Part shown: piece after piece, positions 1-7,932 of the stretch | Numbering within the stretch: position 1 is the first letter of the stretch | How the letters are laid out: every line of letters begins with the position of its first letter | Assembly (NCBI GenBank): GCA_013140935.1 | Contig: JABFSD010000749.1 | Span: 1 to 9,558, forward strand | Origin: Acidobacteriota bacterium | GTDB lineage: Bacteria > Acidobacteriota > Blastocatellia > RBC074 | Reading direction: 5' to 3' | DNA: 9,558 nucleotides | The notes under the pieces: model-generated | What the model saw: only the letters and a program-made list of their open reading frames with translations | What the model was told of the DNA's origin: nothing | The model's database searches: none | Made by a program: the position numbers and the translations under genes

Positions 1-799
<799 letters not shown>

Positions 800-864
800 C
801 GTTCCTCCTGATTAGCGGTTTCAGGTCTTATCTCAAGCGATGTGCCACAGCGCAGCGTGAGAAA

Positions 865-888
865 AACGCCGTCATTAACGCCGTCATT
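865..888. repeat. 12-bp perfect tandem direct repeat upstream of the left permease
   Basis: AACGCCGTCATT occurs twice head to tail (865-876 and 877-888), about 67 bp ahead of the permease start at 798. Two abutting identical 12-mers in a short upstream region may be a binding site for a dimeric regulator or a small duplication. No regulator can be assigned from sequence alone. Confidence 0.6.
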
Positions 889-931
889 GTTGAAGATCGG
901 TTTCAGGCCGCAGAAAAAATCGTTCGGGAAA

Positions 932-947
932 GGGATGCCGCCATCCC
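932..947. other. short perfect hairpin between kinase and left permease
   Basis: GGGATG CCGC CATCCC forms a 6-bp stem with a 4-nt loop, 45-60 bp beyond the kinase stop codon. In the minus direction, in which the genes are transcribed, the stem is not followed by a U-tract; the T-run precedes it. It is therefore not a standard intrinsic terminator for the kinase transcript, though it could weaken read-through or stabilise a 3' end. Confidence 0.35.
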
Positions 948-991
948 AAAAACGGACAAGACGAATCGGCTGTGGCTCCCTGCGGCTGAGA

Positions 992-2896
992 CTAGTTCAT
1001 ACCCATGACGTAAGCCGACAGAGGCTGGATTTCCAGGCCGAAGCGTTGCGGATGTTCGCCCAACACCGCTGCGGCCCAAAAGCGCGGCACATAACTCTGG
1101 CTTTCCGGCCTTAACGGCGTTGCCTGCCGGTCGTTGTGTTCGAGCAACGTCCAAAAGTTCAACGGTGCGAGATCGAGGGCTTGCAATCGAGCCACATTGT
1201 CACCCACATACGTTTCGCCCGCGTTATAAGCCACCAACGCCAGCGTCATCGCATCGGCATCCGCGCCGAATCGTTCACGCAAATGAATCAAATAACGCGC
1301 CGCCGCGTCAGCAATCTTGTGCGGATCGCAGCGTTCATCTTGCGGCGTGAGGCGCAACCCAAAACGTTCCGCCGTTTGCGGCATAAAGCTGAATAGCCCT
1401 TTCGCACCGACTGCCGATTGCGTACACGGATGGTATTCCGTCTCGACCACCGCGACATAAAGCCCCAACACCGACGGCAACTGATGCGCGCGAAAGGCTT
1501 CGCTGATGAAAGGCGCGTATACGCTGGCGCGCGCATACACGGCTTTCGGGCTTTCTTTTCCCGGCGTTGTCGAAAGGCTGTCGCGCCGCCTCACGAATTC
1601 ATCCACGTATTTTTTTATGCGCACGATTTGCTCCGGCGAATGCGGGCGCGCATTCGCTCCCAGCCGTTGCGCCAAGCCGTCTGACGCCGTTGCGACAAAA
1701 GCGGTTTGCGCGGCTTCGTTCATGTCCCAATACAACGGCGTGGCTGGCGGCGCAGACGCGAAACGCCACCACGCCAGTAAAATCAATGTCAACGTCAACA
1801 GTGCCGCGGACACGAAGCCATGGCGCCGTGACGTGCGCGCGTTCGCACGCCGCAAGACGGATAAAAACTCCTGCGCCGAAGCCAACCGCCTTTCACTCCG
1901 TATTGCCAACGCCTGTTGCAACAGCGGTTGAAAGCGTCGCGCCTCATGCGGCAATTGCCAGGGCAACGATTCCGCTTCGCGCAACCGGCGTAAAGCGGCT
2001 TCAGCGTTTTTCTCTTTCAACAACGCTTCCCCGGTCAGCATTTCATAAAACGTAACGCCCAGGCTCCACACATCCGACCGCGCATCCAACGCTGCGCCGC
2101 GCGCCTGTTCGGGCGACATATAGTGCGGCGTACCCATCAGCGTGGACTGGAGATGAGAGATTGAAGATGGAAGATTCCGCGTTTCGGAGGCTTCGGCGCT
2201 TATCGGTTTCGCTAACCCAAAATCCAATAACTTCACGTAACCGTCAGGCCGCAGCATCACGTTTTCGGGTTTGAGGTCGCGGTGAATCAGTCCGGCGGAA
2301 TGCGCGGCGTGCAAGGCTTCGGCGATTTGCGCGGCGATGCGCGCCGCCGCTTCGGGCGCGAGCTTCCCGCCCGTGAGCCGTTCACGCAGCGTCTCGCCCG
2401 TGACGTATTCGGTCGCAATAAACGCGCGCCCGTGCGCCTGACCGATTTCATAAACCGTCAAAATGTTCGGATGATTCAACGCCGACGCCGCGCGGGCTTC
2501 GCGCTCAAAGCGAGCGAGTTGCACGGCATCTTGCATGAAAACTTGCGGCAAGAATTTGAGCGCGGCCTGACGTCCCAGCGATTCATCCTGCGCGAGATAG
2601 ACTTCGCCCATGCCGCCCGCGCCGAGCTTCGAGAGAATGCAATAGTTGCCATAAAGCATGTCGGCGATGACCGGCTCGACCTCGCTGGCCATTTGCCACG
2701 CAGCAGCACGCAAGGCGCTGGCTTGCAAGAATCCGGCGGAATCCTGATCGGCTTGCAACAAGGCGCGCACTTCATCGCTAACGGATTGGCCTTCGCGGCG
2801 CGCGAGTTCAGCGAGGTAAGCCGCTTGTTCATCGCGCGGCAAACCCAAAGCATGCTCAAACAGCACACTGATTTTTTCCCATTGGCCAAAATTCAT
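992..2896 (-). CDS. Membrane Ser/Thr protein kinase fused to an MltD-type lytic transglycosylase domain
   Basis: 634 residues from the chosen start. The N-terminal segment (1-80, [13 protein letters not shown]) is a helical region typical of acidobacterial kinases. The kinase domain (about 83-350) has every key element: glycine loop [10 protein letters not shown] 91-100, Lys114, helix-C Glu133, HRDLKPEN 205-212 with Asp207, DFG 225-227 and [10 protein letters not shown] 255-264. Basic residues (RTSRRHG) precede a single membrane span at about 361-379, placing the C-terminus outside. Residues 450-620 resemble MltD/Slt: E485 in ETEYHP is the expected catalytic Glu, followed by [16 protein letters not shown] 494-509, AYNAGE 556-561 and the MltD-like tail SYVPRFWAA 601-609. 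The usual Gln of the GLMQ motif is Ser503 here, so the domain may be active or may only bind glycan. Start chosen at 2896 because GAAGG lies 5 nt upstream and MxxxxWxxIxxLF is the normal family beginning. An ATG at 2908 (ATGA overlap with the sigma stop) and one at 2950 are alternatives. Confidence 0.93.
   Translation of the reverse strand: MNFGQWEKISVLFEHALGLPRDEQAAYLAELARREGQSVSDEVRALLQADQDSAGFLQASALRAAAWQMASEVEPVIADMLYGNYCILSKLGAGGMGEVYLAQDESLGRQAALKFLPQVFMQDAVQLARFEREARAASALNHPNILTVYEIGQAHGRAFIATEYVTGETLRERLTGGKLAPEAAARIAAQIAEALHAAHSAGLIHRDLKPENVMLRPDGYVKLLDFGLAKPISAEASETRNLPSSISHLQSTLMGTPHYMSPEQARGAALDARSDVWSLGVTFYEMLTGEALLKEKNAEAALRRLREAESLPWQLPHEARRFQPLLQQALAIRSERRLASAQEFLSVLRRANARTSRRHGFVSAALLTLTLILLAWWRFASAPPATPLYWDMNEAAQTAFVATASDGLAQRLGANARPHSPEQIVRIKKYVDEFVRRRDSLSTTPGKESPKAVYARASVYAPFISEAFRAHQLPSVLGLYVAVVETEYHPCTQSAVGAKGLFSFMPQTAERFGLRLTPQDERCDPHKIADAAARYLIHLRERFGADADAMTLALVAYNAGETYVGDNVARLQALDLAPLNFWTLLEHNDRQATPLRPESQSYVPRFWAAAVLGEHPQRFGLEIQPLSAYVMGMN
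2149..2176. repeat. low-complexity purine-rich repeat inside the kinase activation segment
   Basis: The plus strand shows degenerate units of the type GGAGATGAGAGATTGAAGATG. On the coding strand this gives ATCTTCC/ATCTTCA/ATCTCTC steps and encodes residues 241-249 (NLPSSISHL) of the kinase, between DFG (225-227) and GTPHYM (255-260). The DFG-to-GT gap is 27 residues, against 19 as I recall it for mycobacterial PknB, so the repeat probably lengthened the activation loop and added Ser residues. Confidence 0.5.
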
Positions 2897-2901
2897 TAGA
2901 G

Positions 2902-2906
2902 CCTTC
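2902..2906 (-). promoter_or_regulatory. ribosome binding site deciding the kinase start
   Basis: GAAGG on the minus strand, 5 nt before the ATG at 2896. It overlaps the sigma factor stop (TGA, 2907-2905), so ribosomes finishing the sigma factor would be in place to restart on the kinase. It favours 2896 over the ATG at 2908, which has no clear Shine-Dalgarno sequence but overlaps the stop as ATGA. Confidence 0.5.
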
Positions 2907-3483
2907 ATTGGTTCAGATGACGGAAGAGCCAGGCTTTGGCTACGCGCCAATCGCGGATGACGGTGTCGGGCGCGACATGCAACACTTGCGCGGTTTCCTC
3001 TACGCTCAGGCCGCCAAAGAAACGCAACTCGACGACGCGGGCGCGACGCGCGTCAATCGTGTTCAGTTCAGCGAGTGCCGCATCGAGTGCGAGAACTTCT
3101 ACGTCAAAACTTGCTTGCGCTACGGCTTGGCCTGCGCCTTCTCCTACATCTTCTAACGCTACGCGCACCTGCGCGCCGCCGCGTTTTGCGCGCAAATTCG
3201 TGCGCGCGTAATCAACCAGCACGCGCCGCATCATCTGCGCCGCAATGCCGTAAAAGTGCGCGCGGTTCTGCCACTGTTCCTGCGGATTGCCGAGCAAACG
3301 CAGAAAGGCTTCATGCACAAGCGCCGTCGTTTGCAACGTATGCCCCGCGCGTTCGCTGCGCATGTATGAATGTGCGAGCCGCCGCAATTCCGCGTAAACC
3401 AGCGGCGTTAGTTGTTCGAGCGCCCGCGCATCGCCCGCGCTCCACGCGATGAGTAATCGTGTGAGTTGATTTGATTCAGACAT
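2905..3483 (-). CDS. ECF-type RNA polymerase sigma factor (TIGR02999/Sigma70_ECF type), kinase-associated
   Basis: 192 residues. Sigma region 2 spans about 20-95 (AELRRLAHSYMRSER, then ALVHEAFLRLL, then YGIAAQMMRRVLVDYAR). Region 4 spans about 130-188 and contains the helix-turn-helix ELRFFGGLSVEETAQVL and VAPDTVIRDWRVAKAWL. It directs RNA polymerase to a regulon not visible here. No anti-sigma factor gene is adjacent; instead the next gene, translationally coupled, is a Ser/Thr kinase. In region 2.2, where ordinary ECF sigmas have DAED before LVQEVF, this protein has QTTA (51-54), with T49, T52 and T53 nearby. In EcfP of Vibrio parahaemolyticus the missing acidic patch is supplied by phosphorylated Thr, so the same control is likely here by analogy. 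The start at 3483 follows a GAGGG at moderate spacing. Family call confident; phospho-control inferred. Confidence 0.93.
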   Translation of the reverse strand: MSESNQLTRLLIAWSAGDARALEQLTPLVYAELRRLAHSYMRSERAGHTLQTTALVHEAFLRLLGNPQEQWQNRAHFYGIAAQMMRRVLVDYARTNLRAKRGGAQVRVALEDVGEGAGQAVAQASFDVEVLALDAALAELNTIDARRARVVELRFFGGLSVEETAQVLHVAPDTVIRDWRVAKAWLFRHLNQ

Positions 3484-3664
3484 CGCTCGCCCTCAAGAAA
3501 ATGGTTATGAAATCGCGGCTTCATGCAAGTGTGAGAGAAGCCGACTCGGAAATCGAAGCGTAGGTACCGCAGGCAAGATAACCCGCAAGTAATGAATGGC
3601 TCAAAGCGCCCTCATAGGGGTTTGCGAGTGCGTGCGACCCAGCATTGCCGCAAGGACTTCACTA

Positions 3665-3936
3665 ATTGCCCATTGCCAATTACACATTGCCAATTGATAA
3701 GGAATGACTTGAAAATAAAACTGCCAGATCGCTTCTCACCGCTGAAGCGCAGAGGCTTTCGCAGAGTTTACGCAGAGAAGAAAGGAAAATTCCCTCTCCT
3801 TCGTTCTGTGGTAACTCCGCGAGACCTCAGCGCCTCTGCGGTGAAATGGCACGCTTAATTTCGAGCCATTCCTAAGCAGGAAGGGCAGTCTTCTCTCTGC
3901 TTATCAATTGGCAATGTGTAATTGGCAATGGGCAAT
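3665..3936. mobile_element. long imperfect palindrome, MITE-like foldback element
   Basis: The two ends are perfect 37-bp inverted repeats: 3665-3701 (starts ATTGCCCATTGCC, ends CCAATTGATAAG) and 3900-3936. Inside each arm the 11-mer CATTGCCAATT occurs twice, 14 bp apart. The palindrome continues inward imperfectly: GGAATGACTTGAAAAT at 3701 pairs with ATTTCGAGCCATTCC near 3858-3872, and CACCGCTGAAGCGCAGAGG (from 3737) pairs with the segment ending CGCCTCTGCGGTG (3815-3843). The centre is GGAAAATTCC (3784-3793). The right arm carries 27 extra bases (3873-3899), themselves partly palindromic. There is no transposase, so it would be a non-autonomous element or a structural repeat; a perfect 37-bp outer stem suggests recent origin or selection for pairing. 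As RNA from the minus strand it would form one very long hairpin between dehydrogenase and sigma factor. Confidence 0.65.
3748..3777. repeat. three CGCAGAG heptamers at 11-12 bp spacing
   Basis: CGCAGAG occurs at 3748-3754, 3760-3766 and 3771-3777 within the left half of the palindrome; the right half holds degenerate complementary copies (3815-3843). Spacing near one helical turn could place repeated sites on one face of the DNA. I recall similar CGCAGAG-rich intergenic repeats from unrelated bacterial genomes but cannot check that here. Confidence 0.5.
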
Positions 3937-3987
3937 GACTCGAAAAGGCCAGATCGCATTCACCTGCAATTCGCCATAAAGCAAGGC

Positions 3988-4785
3988 CTAACGTGTTTGC
4001 GGAGCGCCGCCGATTAACGCGCGCAACCCGCCGTCTACGTCAATGGCCGCGCCGGTGACGAAGGAAGCCGCGTCGCTCAAGAGAAAGGCGATGACGTCGG
4101 CGATCTCTTCGGCTTGGCCGATGCGTGCGACCGGATGCAAGGCTTCGCACGCGCGCAACACGCTGGCGGGCGCAGGGTCTTGCGCCATCGTCCAGCGAAA
4201 CATCGGCGTATCCACCGTGCCCGGGCAAACGCAATTCACGCGAATGCGTTCTGCCGCGTAATCCACCGCCAACGCGCGCGTCAATCCCAACAGCGCATGC
4301 TTACTGGTTACATAAGCCACCGCGCCGCGCTGTGCCGCGTGCGATTGCACTGAGCCTACGTTGACGATGCTGCCGCCGCCAGCCTGACGCAGGTGGGGCA
4401 ATGCAGCGCGCGCGACTAAAAACGCCGCCGTCAAATTGACGTTCATCACTTCGTGCCATAACGCAAGCGAAGTCTGTTCGGCATTGCCGTAACGCTGAAG
4501 GCCGGCGCTGTTGACGACCCCGGTCAACGAGCCGAAGGCCTTCACGGTTTCGCTTACGACGCGCTCGGCCTCGTCGGCTTGCGCCAAATCAGCACACAAA
4601 AGCAGCACGTGTTCATAGGAAGACAACGCCGCTGTTTCGTCATTCAGATTTAAATCGGCCAGTTTTAAATCGGCCAGTTTTAAATCGGCGATGGCGACGT
4701 GCGCGCCACGCGCCAACAACAATTTTGCCGTCGCCAATCCAATACCGCTGGCTCCGCCGGTAATGAGTACGGTTGGTGAATTCAT
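3988..4785 (-). CDS. Classical short-chain dehydrogenase/reductase (SDR), NAD-preferring by motif
   Basis: 265 residues, a normal size for a classical SDR. Visible motifs: TGGASGIG 9-16 (dinucleotide-binding loop), Asp34 at the end of strand beta-2 (an acidic residue here usually means NAD(H) rather than NADP(H)), NSAG 92-95, NVNL 115-118, Ser145, Tyr158 and Lys162 (the S-YxxxK active site with correct 13-residue spacing), and CPGTVDTPM 188-196. It should be a soluble cytoplasmic oxidoreductase acting on an alcohol or ketone; the substrate cannot be told. The start at 4785 (MNSPTVLITGG) puts the Rossmann fold at the N-terminus, as is normal; the upstream in-frame ATG at 4836 would add 17 unrelated residues. 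A 15-bp tandem repeat adds ADLKL units just after beta-2. Its neighbours suggest no shared pathway. Family sure, reaction unknown. Confidence 0.95.
   Translation of the reverse strand: MNSPTVLITGGASGIGLATAKLLLARGAHVAIADLKLADLKLADLNLNDETAALSSYEHVLLLCADLAQADEAERVVSETVKAFGSLTGVVNSAGLQRYGNAEQTSLALWHEVMNVNLTAAFLVARAALPHLRQAGGGSIVNVGSVQSHAAQRGAVAYVTSKHALLGLTRALAVDYAAERIRVNCVCPGTVDTPMFRWTMAQDPAPASVLRACEALHPVARIGQAEEIADVIAFLLSDAASFVTGAAIDVDGGLRALIGGAPQTR
4645..4689. repeat. in-frame 15-bp tandem repeat (3 units) within the SDR gene
   Basis: Three units at 4645-4659, 4660-4674 and 4675-4689; the last two are identical (CAGTTTTAAATCGGC) and the first differs at one base. Read on the minus strand they encode ADLKL, ADLKL, ADLNL starting at the cofactor-specificity Asp. 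The length is a multiple of three, so copy-number change keeps the frame. Confidence 0.85.
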
Positions 4786-5040
4786 GGTTCGATTGCCTGT
4801 CGTAAAAGCGTTTTCTCGTGTGATAAACGCGCGCAAGATTGCCGCAGCTTATCGTGGTTTGCCAAACGGTTCTGTCCGCCCGCTAGTTCGCTTTTGGGAA
4901 CCGCCGATTTCAGAAGCGAACACCAGCAGCCCGCTTGGTCATCGATCTCCCGTTTATACGTTGCCATCCAGCCGCTTTATTCTGTCTGGCACGCGGATTG
5001 GTAAAAGGAACTTCAAACTTCCAACGAAAGAGGGATTCGT
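4786..5040. promoter_or_regulatory. divergent intergenic region between SDR and central permease
   Basis: 255 bp separate two divergent genes, so promoters for both should be here, but I could not assign confident -35/-10 pairs. The clearest structure is an 8-bp dyad, GTTCGCTT at 4886-4893 and AAGCGAAC at 4914-4921, separated by 20 bp, a plausible operator or stem-loop. A Shine-Dalgarno AGAGGG at 5029-5034 serves the permease. Confidence 0.4.
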
Positions 5041-7479
5041 ATGCAAACACTGCTTCAAGATCTGCGCTACGGCGCGCGAATGTTAGTCAAGCAACCCGAC
5101 TTCACGTTGATTGCTGTGCTGACGCTGGCGCTGGGCATCGGAGCTACGACAGCGATTTTCAGCGTCATCAATGGCGTATTGCTCAAGCCGTTGCCCTTTG
5201 CCGTGCCCGAACGATTGGTGGCGATAGGCGCGACGGATAGCAAAGCGCGCGCGCGTTTTGGTTCGTTGTCGTTTCCTGATTTCGCCGATTACCGCGCACA
5301 GGCGCAGTCGTTCGAGCGGATGGCGGCATATCAAGTACGCGGCTTGACGTTGGATAGCGCCAGCGGTGCAGTGCGCGTCGAAGGCGTGATCGCGTCAGCG
5401 GATTTCTTTGCCGTACTGGGCGCACAACCGTCGCTCGGTCGTATCTTTTTGCCGGACGAAGATCAAAGCGGGCGCGTCGCCGTCATCAGCCAACGCGCGT
5501 GGCAGCAACGTTTCAATCGCAACCCCAACGTCGTAGGCCAATCGCTGACGATCAACAGTGAGAGTTACAGCATCATTGGTGTCATGCCGCCGGGCTTTCA
5601 GTTTCCGTGGCAGGAAGAGCCGCTTGAGGTGTGGATCAATTACGCCGCTGAAATGAAAGGCGACGACGCGCAAGGCAAACAACGCGGCAATCATTATTTG
5701 CGCGCCATCGGTTTGCTCAAGCCCGGCTTCAGCGCGACGCAGTCTGAAACGGAACTCGTCACCATCGCCAGTCGTCTCGAACAACAATTTCCCAACGACA
5801 ATCATGGCTTCAGCGCGCGCGCGCAACCGTTGCTGCAAAGCATGACGGGCGAGGTGAGCCGCGCGTTGTGGGTAATCTTCGCCGCCGTCGGATGCGTGTT
5901 GCTGATCGCCTGCGCCAACGTAGCCAATCTGATGTTGGCGCGCGCCTTGCATCGGCAGCGCGAATTGGCCGTGCGCGCGGCGTTAGGCGCAGGCCGTTGG
6001 CGCATCATCCGGCAGTTGTTGACTGAAAGTCTGTTGCTTGCGCTGGCAGGCGGAGCCGTCGGCGTATGGCTGGCGAGTTTTGGCATGGATGCCTTGCTGG
6101 CATTGACGCCCGCCAATGTGCCGCGCATCGCCGACGCCGGAATTGATTATCGCGTGTTGTTGTTCACGCTGGCGGCCACGACGTTGACTGGCGTCGTGAT
6201 GGGTTTGCTACCCGCGTGGCAAGCCGCACGTGCCGACGTACAAAGCGTGTTGAAAGAAAGCGGACGTGGCAACGCTGGGGGACGCGCGACCGTGCGCAAC
6301 GCGCTGGTCGTCGCCGAAGTCGCGCTCGCCGTAGTGTTGCTCGTCGGCGCAGGCTTGTTGATGCGCAGTTTCGCGCAACTCTTGCGCGTCAATCCCGGTT
6401 TCAATCCGCAACAAATGGTGACGCTGCGCATCGGTTTGCCTGATGCACGTTACACGCAGCTTGAGCAGATCATCAGTCTGCACAATCGCGTGCTGGAGCG
6501 CGTTTCCGCTTTGCCGGGCGTGACGGCTGCGGCGACGGTTGCGCCGATGCCGTTGAGCGGCAGCAATTACAGTCTCGGCCTGGCAATTGAAAATCGCCCG
6601 AACTCGACCGGGCGAGCGTTTCCGTTCAGCACGCGCTTTTTCATGGCGGGCGCGGGTTGTTTCACTACGCTGGGCGCGCGCGTCGTGCAAGGCCGCGAAT
6701 TCGAGGCGCGCGATACGTTGCAAGCCGCGCCGGTCGCGGTCATCAACGAAGCCTTTGCCCGCACGCATTTCCCCAACGAAAACCCGTTAGGCCAGCGCAT
6801 CAAATTGAGCATCGGCATTGACGATACGCCCGAAGCGTGGCGCGCAATCGTCGGCGTCGTCAGCGATATGCGTACGCAAAGCCCCAACCTCGCGCCCGTG
6901 CCCGAAGCCTATCTGCACACCGTGCAAATGCCGGCGTTCGGTTCTTTCAGCTTGCTGTTGCGCAGCGCGCTCGACGCTTCACAACTGGCCGCCGCCGTAC
7001 GCCGCGAAATCGCCCAACTCGATGCCGCCGTGCCGGTCAGCCACGACAAATTACTGGAAGCCTATTTGCACGAAACGTTGTCGCAACCGCGTTTCAGCAG
7101 CTTGCTCATTGGACTGTTCGCCGGACTCGCGCTGTTGCTGACGGCGATTGGTTTGTACGGCGTAGTGGCTTACACCGTGACGCAACGCACTCAAGAAATC
7201 GGCCTTCGTCTGGCGTTGGGCGCGCAAACGCGCGACGTGCTGCGGTTGGTGTTGGGGCAAGGCATGAAACTGGTCTTCATCGGCGCGACCATCGGGCTGA
7301 TCGGCGCATTCGCAGCCGCGCGCGTGCTGAACACCTTGCTCTTTGGCGTAACGCCGACTGACCCGCTGACCTTCGGCGCAGTGACGGCTTTCCTGATTGG
7401 CGTCGGGTTATTGGCGTGCTGGATTCCGGCGCGGCGGGCGACGAAAGTTGATCCGATGATTGCGCTGCGGTGCGAATAA
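5041..7479 (+). CDS. ADOP-family (MacB/FtsX-like) permease, complete
   Basis: 812 residues, the usual length for this family. There are two repeats of the MacB/FtsX unit. First unit: cytoplasmic start [15 protein letters not shown], span about 21-46, periplasmic domain about 50-270, spans about 274-300, 329-352 and 371-393. Second unit: span about 420-443, periplasmic domain about 445-680, spans about 686-712, 744-768 and 777-795. Each FtsX part has the marker phrases ([13 protein letters not shown] with [11 protein letters not shown], and [25 protein letters not shown]). It ends with [16 protein letters not shown], a standard ADOP C-terminus. There is no nucleotide-binding domain and no ATPase gene beside it, as expected for these orphan permeases. 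Substrate unknown; inner-membrane, MacB-like envelope function is an inference. Start supported by AGAGGG six bases upstream. Confidence 0.96.
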   Translation: MQTLLQDLRYGARMLVKQPDFTLIAVLTLALGIGATTAIFSVINGVLLKPLPFAVPERLVAIGATDSKARARFGSLSFPDFADYRAQAQSFERMAAYQVRGLTLDSASGAVRVEGVIASADFFAVLGAQPSLGRIFLPDEDQSGRVAVISQRAWQQRFNRNPNVVGQSLTINSESYSIIGVMPPGFQFPWQEEPLEVWINYAAEMKGDDAQGKQRGNHYLRAIGLLKPGFSATQSETELVTIASRLEQQFPNDNHGFSARAQPLLQSMTGEVSRALWVIFAAVGCVLLIACANVANLMLARALHRQRELAVRAALGAGRWRIIRQLLTESLLLALAGGAVGVWLASFGMDALLALTPANVPRIADAGIDYRVLLFTLAATTLTGVVMGLLPAWQAARADVQSVLKESGRGNAGGRATVRNALVVAEVALAVVLLVGAGLLMRSFAQLLRVNPGFNPQQMVTLRIGLPDARYTQLEQIISLHNRVLERVSALPGVTAAATVAPMPLSGSNYSLGLAIENRPNSTGRAFPFSTRFFMAGAGCFTTLGARVVQGREFEARDTLQAAPVAVINEAFARTHFPNENPLGQRIKLSIGIDDTPEAWRAIVGVVSDMRTQSPNLAPVPEAYLHTVQMPAFGSFSLLLRSALDASQLAAAVRREIAQLDAAVPVSHDKLLEAYLHETLSQPRFSSLLIGLFAGLALLLTAIGLYGVVAYTVTQRTQEIGLRLALGAQTRDVLRLVLGQGMKLVFIGATIGLIGAFAAARVLNTLLFGVTPTDPLTFGAVTAFLIGVGLLACWIPARRATKVDPMIALRCE

Positions 7480-7486
7480 CTCAAAA

Positions 7487-7498
7487 CCGCGCAAGCGG
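7487..7498 (+). other. small GNRA-type hairpin just after the central permease
   Basis: CCGC GCAA GCGG forms a 4-bp stem closed by a GCAA loop, 8 bp after the stop codon. It has no T-run behind it, so it is a weak terminator candidate at most. Confidence 0.25.
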
Positions 7499-7520
7499 GA
7501 TAGTGCTCTCAGTGAAGGAT

Positions 7521-7529
7521 TGCTATAGT
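7521..7529 (+). promoter_or_regulatory. possible extended -10 promoter element for the small ORF
   Basis: TGCTATAGT matches an extended -10 (TGn followed by TATAGT, close to TATAAT). The -35 position (about 7501-7506, TAGTGC) matches poorly, which extended -10 promoters tolerate. Transcription would begin near 7536, about 50 bp before the TTG proposed for the small ORF. Based on a sigma-70-like consensus only. Confidence 0.25.
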
Positions 7530-7586
7530 GGCGCGCGACGAAAATTCCCCCATCTTGAGGCCGAGCATTTTTTCACGAGACTAAAT

Positions 7587-7880
7587 TTGAGTACCGAAAA
7601 CACACCAACAACCACCGCAGCAGAAGCCGATGGCATTCTGGAAAATTTGATCAACGAGACCCAAAGCGGAAAGCTCCGTTGGGGCTTTCAGCCACCGGCG
7701 ACGGCACAGGCCAATCGCGGCGCGGCGCATCTCGTCTTGCGCCGCCGCCGCACCGTCTTTCGCCTGACGACGCGCCACGACGGAGGCAAAGAAATTGACC
7801 TGATGATCGAACGCCGCGAGCCGGAAGGCGGATTGATGACGACGCTGTTCGGCCTGGCGACGGGCGAAACCGCGCGTTGA
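7587..7880 (+). CDS. small hypothetical protein, family not recognised
   Basis: 97 residues if started at the TTG at 7587. The frame is open from a GTG at 7470 (136 aa, overlapping the permease end by 10 bp), with GTGs at 7503 and 7512. I prefer TTG because the residues before it look non-protein-like (isolated Cys, no pattern) and a possible promoter lies between. The body has a helix-like stretch (GILENLINETQSGKLRWGF) and then alternating hydrophobic/charged strands (HLVLRRRRTVFRLTTR, KEIDLMIERRE), suggesting a small mixed alpha-beta cytoplasmic protein with a basic middle. No signal peptide, membrane span or metal motif is seen. The opening resembles small proteins beginning with 'LxxLIxxTxxGKLxW', which I cannot name. 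It is probably real but its function is unknown. Confidence 0.55.
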   Translation: MSTENTPTTTAAEADGILENLINETQSGKLRWGFQPPATAQANRGAAHLVLRRRRTVFRLTTRHDGGKEIDLMIERREPEGGLMTTLFGLATGETAR

Positions 7881-7909
7881 CCGCTTTCGCTGCGCCATCA
7901 GCGACGGTC

Positions 7910-7932
7910 GCGCAACTTCGCCAAAGTTGTGC
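7910..7932. other. stem-loop 1 of 3
   Basis: GCGCAACTT (7910-7918) pairs with AAGTTGTGC (7924-7932) as a 9-bp stem with one G-T pair and a 5-nt loop, 30 bp after the small ORF's stop. No T-run follows, so a classical rho-independent terminator is unlikely. Confidence 0.5.

Larger units (their letters stand above)
3484..3987. other. 504-bp intergenic region with a long palindromic element, no convincing gene
   Basis: It lies between the end of the dehydrogenase and the start of the sigma factor, both on the minus strand. Bases 3665-3936 form the long foldback element described separately. The only long open frame on the plus strand (3592-3858) is built mainly from the repeat and resembles no protein family. 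I found no clear -35/-10 pair for the sigma gene in 3484-3664, although its promoter should lie there or in the element. Confidence 0.6.

Noticed and set aside
932..947. Intrinsic terminator for the sigma-kinase operon
   Set aside because: The hairpin is perfect but the T-run lies on the wrong side for minus-strand transcription.
2282..2899. 205-codon plus-strand frame
   Set aside because: It is antisense to the kinase domain, which has all catalytic motifs in the minus frame.
2897..2950. Kinase start at the ATG at 2950
   Set aside because: It would give a 46-bp overlap with the sigma gene and add 18 residues not typical of the family; 2896 has a ribosome binding site and the usual N-terminal pattern.
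3592..3858. 88-codon plus-strand frame between dehydrogenase and sigma factor
   Set aside because: Its sequence is mostly the palindromic element, the product has no protein-like pattern, and there is no ribosome binding site.
3665..3936. CRISPR array or insertion sequence
   Set aside because: The repeats are inverted arms with short nested copies, not regularly spaced direct repeats with unique spacers, and there is no transposase frame.
5395..5952. 185-codon minus-strand frame within the central permease
   Set aside because: Antisense shadow of the permease; Arg/His-rich without recognisable motifs.
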